64,000 nt of DNA from Rostratula benghalensis (taxonomy: Eukaryota > Chordata > Aves > Charadriiformes > Rostratulidae), in contig VXAI01000337.1 of the NCBI GenBank assembly GCA_013399305.1, positions 699,384-763,383 on the forward strand. Direction: 5' to 3'. Below, piece by piece: positions 61,301-64,000 of this stretch. The position numbers and the translations under genes are program-made. Under the pieces are notes generated by a model, which worked only from the letters and a program-made list of their open reading frames with translations, was not told the DNA's origin and did not search any database. Within the stretch, counting starts at the first letter, position 1. Every line of letters starts with the position of its first letter.

Positions 61301-63824
61301 TTTAACTACTGAAAGCTGTGTAGAAATGTCATTCCCAGGGTAAATTTCAATAGAAGATCTGAGCTACCTTCACAGGATTAACTGCCGAACAAACACTGAA
61401 AGACTTTTCCACAATCACAGTAGAAGATCCAGCAGCAGAGCTAGGCATGCAGATTTTACCAAACAGCAGCAGAAAGAGATTATCTGATGTGCAAATGGAA
61501 AGATCTGCTGAGCAGAATTAGTTTTACTACTTCATCAGCACAGCTAAGGAGCTTTTCCTGACAAAAGAAACATAAGCTTAAAGATGCAGCACTGGGTCAC
61601 CTGCATTAAAATACTGCTAAGTTCAATTTCTCTTTTATTATCTGATCAGAGGGGACACACTGCAGATCTCCTGCACTGCAAAGCTAGGAGCACCTCCTCA
61701 CTTCAGTGAGGGTATTCGTCCTTCCAAACTGGAAACTGAAGAACAGATTTCACTCCATCTGTGGTCTCAATGCCACTATTAGGAAAGCACTATTATTTAG
61801 AGAAATCAGCATAATATTCACACATTTAGGTCAGTTACATTGTTTTGGCCCTTTTGGTTTGACATCTATTTAGCTATGCTGGTTAGGGATAAGTTTTTAC
61901 ATAAATTGATACATAAACACTTGCCACCCAGTTGCATCAATGCCCTTACACCACCTTGAGAGCACTACAGCTGCCTCCACAACCCAAAGTTGCTGGGATG
62001 GGAAATGAATGGTAGGACAGTTATTCATTGCACTAGAGATACTGCTATTACAAGGAAAGTTACCACCACTCATTTAACATCACAAGAAAACGCCTGACCA
62101 ACTGACTTTTAAGTACAAGCAATTATCACACCTGCATCAGTGCCTCAGGTTGGGATTGTTTAATCTAAGCATGACTAAGACAGACTGCAGGCTAGGGATA
62201 TAGCTGGCATACAACCATAACTGGCTTCTGCAGCAGTACTTCAGGACAGCCTGTCTTTGTTACTGTTAAAATAAAATTAGGATATATTCTTCTGAACAAT
62301 TAGACAGCTAGTGAGGGTCTTACATGAACAGCAGCGGGACAAAACCCGAGGTATTTATATTTCCTAGACTGTATCAAGATTGTAGGGAGTCAACTTAGGG
62401 CAGAAGGCACTACAGAGTCCCTCAACCAACAAGCCCCTGTGCTGTGGGAGGGCAAAACATCATCTAGATGTAATGGGAAGGTAGAGGTGCTCATATACCG
62501 CGTCAGCGAAATTCCCTTTAAAGCCTTCCTGCTGGCGTCTCATCATCTCTTCTTGCTGCCTTCTCATTTCTTCTTCACGGCGCCTGCGTTCTTCCTCTTG
62601 CCTGCAAAGAAGGCCCAAGGATGCTCAGCACAATACACACCAACCAGCTGTATCACAGGGTTGCAGTGCTGCCTAACAGGTCTCCTTTGGAAAACTACAA
62701 CTTTAAGAACGTTGTTTTGCTGAGGCTGTGCAATATTAGGTACCTCGTGATGCAAACAGAAACACGGATGCACACCAAGACTCTAAGAGTTTCAATTTGC
62801 AGTAGTTCATTTTTTTTTATACCCAACATGAGTACACCCATGTGTGTGTCTGTGAGGGGCAGCTGAGGGAGCTGGGGGTGTTCAGCCTGGAGAAAAGGGG
62901 GCTGAGGGGAGACCACCTTGTTCTCTACAACTCCCTGAAAGGAGGGTGTAGCCAGGGGGGTTTCAGTCTCTTCTCCCAAGGAACAGGCCACTGGACAAGA
63001 GGAAATGGCCTCAAGTTGTGCCAGGAGAAGTTTAGGATGGGTATTAGAAAAACTTCTTTCACCAGAAGGTGAAGGTTATCAAGCATTGGAAGAGGCTGCC
63101 CAGGGAAGTGGTGGAGTCACCATTCCTGGAGGTTTTTAAAAACACAGACGTGGTGCTGAGGGGCATGGTTTAGTGGTGGACTTGGCAGTGCTGGGCTGAT
63201 GGTTGGACTCAATGATCTTAAAGGTCTCTTCCAACCTGAATGATTTCTATGTATACAGCAGCTCCCACACAGATGCTGCCTACACACAATATAGGGCATA
63301 CAAGGCAGACAGTTCTGAAGCCTCTCCTAGTAGAGAAGTATTCTGGAGATCATACCAGAGCTGCTCAAAATGACCCTGAGACAAGGAAGAGCTGGAATGT
63401 AGAGAGAAACCTGAGACTAAATCAACCCTCAAATGAAAAGATAGCATGCTAGAATGGGGTTTTCCCAGTCTGCAGCATTGAAGCCACTGAATCACTGCAA
63501 AAATTCTGGTATTTCTATTTGCCTTGCTAATAGGAGCTAAACAGAGACACCAAACTGTAAAAAACCACATACTAATCCACAGAAGAAGCTCCCAACTCCT
63601 CCATCTCAAACCAACTGTACATTCATCCCTATGAACAAACAGACCCAAGATAACAGCCATACTGCAGGTACTCACACTGAAGGAGTGTTTCATTCCGTAA
63701 TATTATGGACTCACAGCATTTCAGAACCCGCTCCCTTACCTCAGTTCCAACTGTTTACGTTTTTGTACTTCTTGGTTATGCAATTCCTCCATTCTCCTCA
63801 GCTCTTCCTGGCGTCTCATGAGAT
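58238..63824 (-). CDS. NONO: NONO (p54nrb), last five coding exons
   Basis: NONO is a DBHS-family nuclear protein that dimerises with SFPQ and PSPC1, binds RNA and DNA and forms paraspeckles. The window holds about 159 C-terminal residues (human protein 471): the long Arg/Glu-rich coiled coil ([32 protein letters not shown]), a Gly/Met-rich segment, a Pro/Ala-rich segment and the NLS-like end NKRRRY. RRMs and the NOPS region lie beyond 64000. The ends SFPQ or PSPC1 would carry are different; the C-terminal NKRRRY and ITGB1BP2/TAF1 neighbours identify NONO. Confidence 0.96.
58818..59100 (-). repeat. CR1-like LINE fragment (minus orientation)
   Basis: 'ggaaggtacctcagtaggtc' followed by 'caacttctctgggcaacctg' and 'ctgttccactgcttcagtgt' is a CR1 3' region, more diverged than the others. 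In a NONO intron. Confidence 0.8.
60479..60588 (-). CDS. NONO: NONO Gly/Pro/Ala-rich exon
   Basis: Encodes (G)[19 protein letters not shown] then [17 protein letters not shown]. Acceptor TTCCAG, donor GTAATG; phase 1 in, 0 out. Confidence 0.95.
61175..61217 (-). CDS. NONO: NONO small exon ([14 protein letters not shown])
   Basis: 43 bases, [14 protein letters not shown] plus one base. Human has REQEIRMGQMAMGG here. Acceptor TTCCAG, donor GTAAGA. Confidence 0.94.
61218..62498. other. NONO intron, nothing recognised
   Basis: 1.3 kb AT-rich intron without repeat or coding match. Confidence 0.6.
62499..62601 (-). CDS. NONO: NONO coiled-coil exon
   Basis: Encodes [34 protein letters not shown]. 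Acceptor TTGCAG, donor GTATAT; phase 2 in, 0 out. Confidence 0.96.
62858..63250 (+). repeat. CR1 LINE 3' fragment (plus orientation)
   Basis: 'gggtgttcagcctggagaaa' through 'ggagtcaccattcctggagg' to the 3' end 'tcttccaacctgaatgattt'. Antisense to NONO, in the intron between the two coiled-coil exons. Confidence 0.93.
63740..63824 (-). CDS. NONO: NONO coiled-coil exon (rightmost visible)
   Basis: Encodes (D)[19 protein letters not shown] then QKRKQLEL(R). Acceptor TCACAG at 63825-63826, donor GTAAGG; phase 1 in, 2 out. Further 5' exons lie beyond the window. Confidence 0.95.
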
Positions 63825-64000
63825 CTGTGAAAGACAACAGTAAAAAAACCACGTAAACTCATCTCCCACGCGGCCTCTTCCCAGTTCCTGCACTGGAAGC
63901 AGAACACACCAAAGAGAAAGGCCCCAGAGCCTGCAGGAAGAATAACACCTCTGTTTGCCTCTACCATGCTTGGTTACAAGTGAAGCAGCTACACCACAGC

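Overview
This is a eukaryotic, almost certainly avian, nuclear genome window. Long introns, GT-AG splicing, a CpG island with an assembly gap (151 N at 43772-43922) and many chicken-repeat-1 (CR1) LINE fragments with the typical 3' end all point to a bird. The genes are those of the block known in mammals at Xq13 (NONO, ITGB1BP2, TAF1). From general knowledge this block lies on chicken chromosome 4 (4A in many other birds). I did not identify the species.

All four genes are on the minus strand, so transcription runs right to left: NONO (3' part only, from beyond 64000 down to about 57270), ITGB1BP2/melusin (52526 to about 44370), a RhoG-like GTPase (5' exon near 43.7 kb, coding exon 35057-34482) and TAF1 (30563 leftwards past the window edge). 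I rebuilt exons by eye from splice sites, reading phase and protein similarity. There are 37 TAF1 coding exons (about 1788 codons, with only the C-terminal end off-window), all 11 ITGB1BP2 coding exons (394 codons plus stop), the single RhoG-like coding exon, and the last five NONO coding exons. Every exon phase is consistent with its neighbour.

The genes do not form a pathway. TAF1 is the scaffold subunit of TFIID, NONO is a nuclear paraspeckle RNA/DNA-binding protein, ITGB1BP2 is a striated-muscle CHORD/CS cochaperone, and the RhoG-like protein is a membrane-anchored small GTPase. They share tight tandem packing. The RhoG-like promoter island begins right after the ITGB1BP2 poly(A) signal, and the probable RhoG-like 3' end lies within about 300 bp of the TAF1 start codon.

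Most interesting points: a RhoG paralogue inserted in an otherwise conserved mammalian gene order; an in-frame 39-codon cassette exon in TAF1; an apparently missing TAF1 exon near the site of the neuronal microexon of mammals; three GC-AG introns; a C-terminal extension of melusin; and a GC-rich tandem repeat running into the assembly gap. I found no defence-like, CRISPR or other wholly new system; the rest is introns and transposon remnants.
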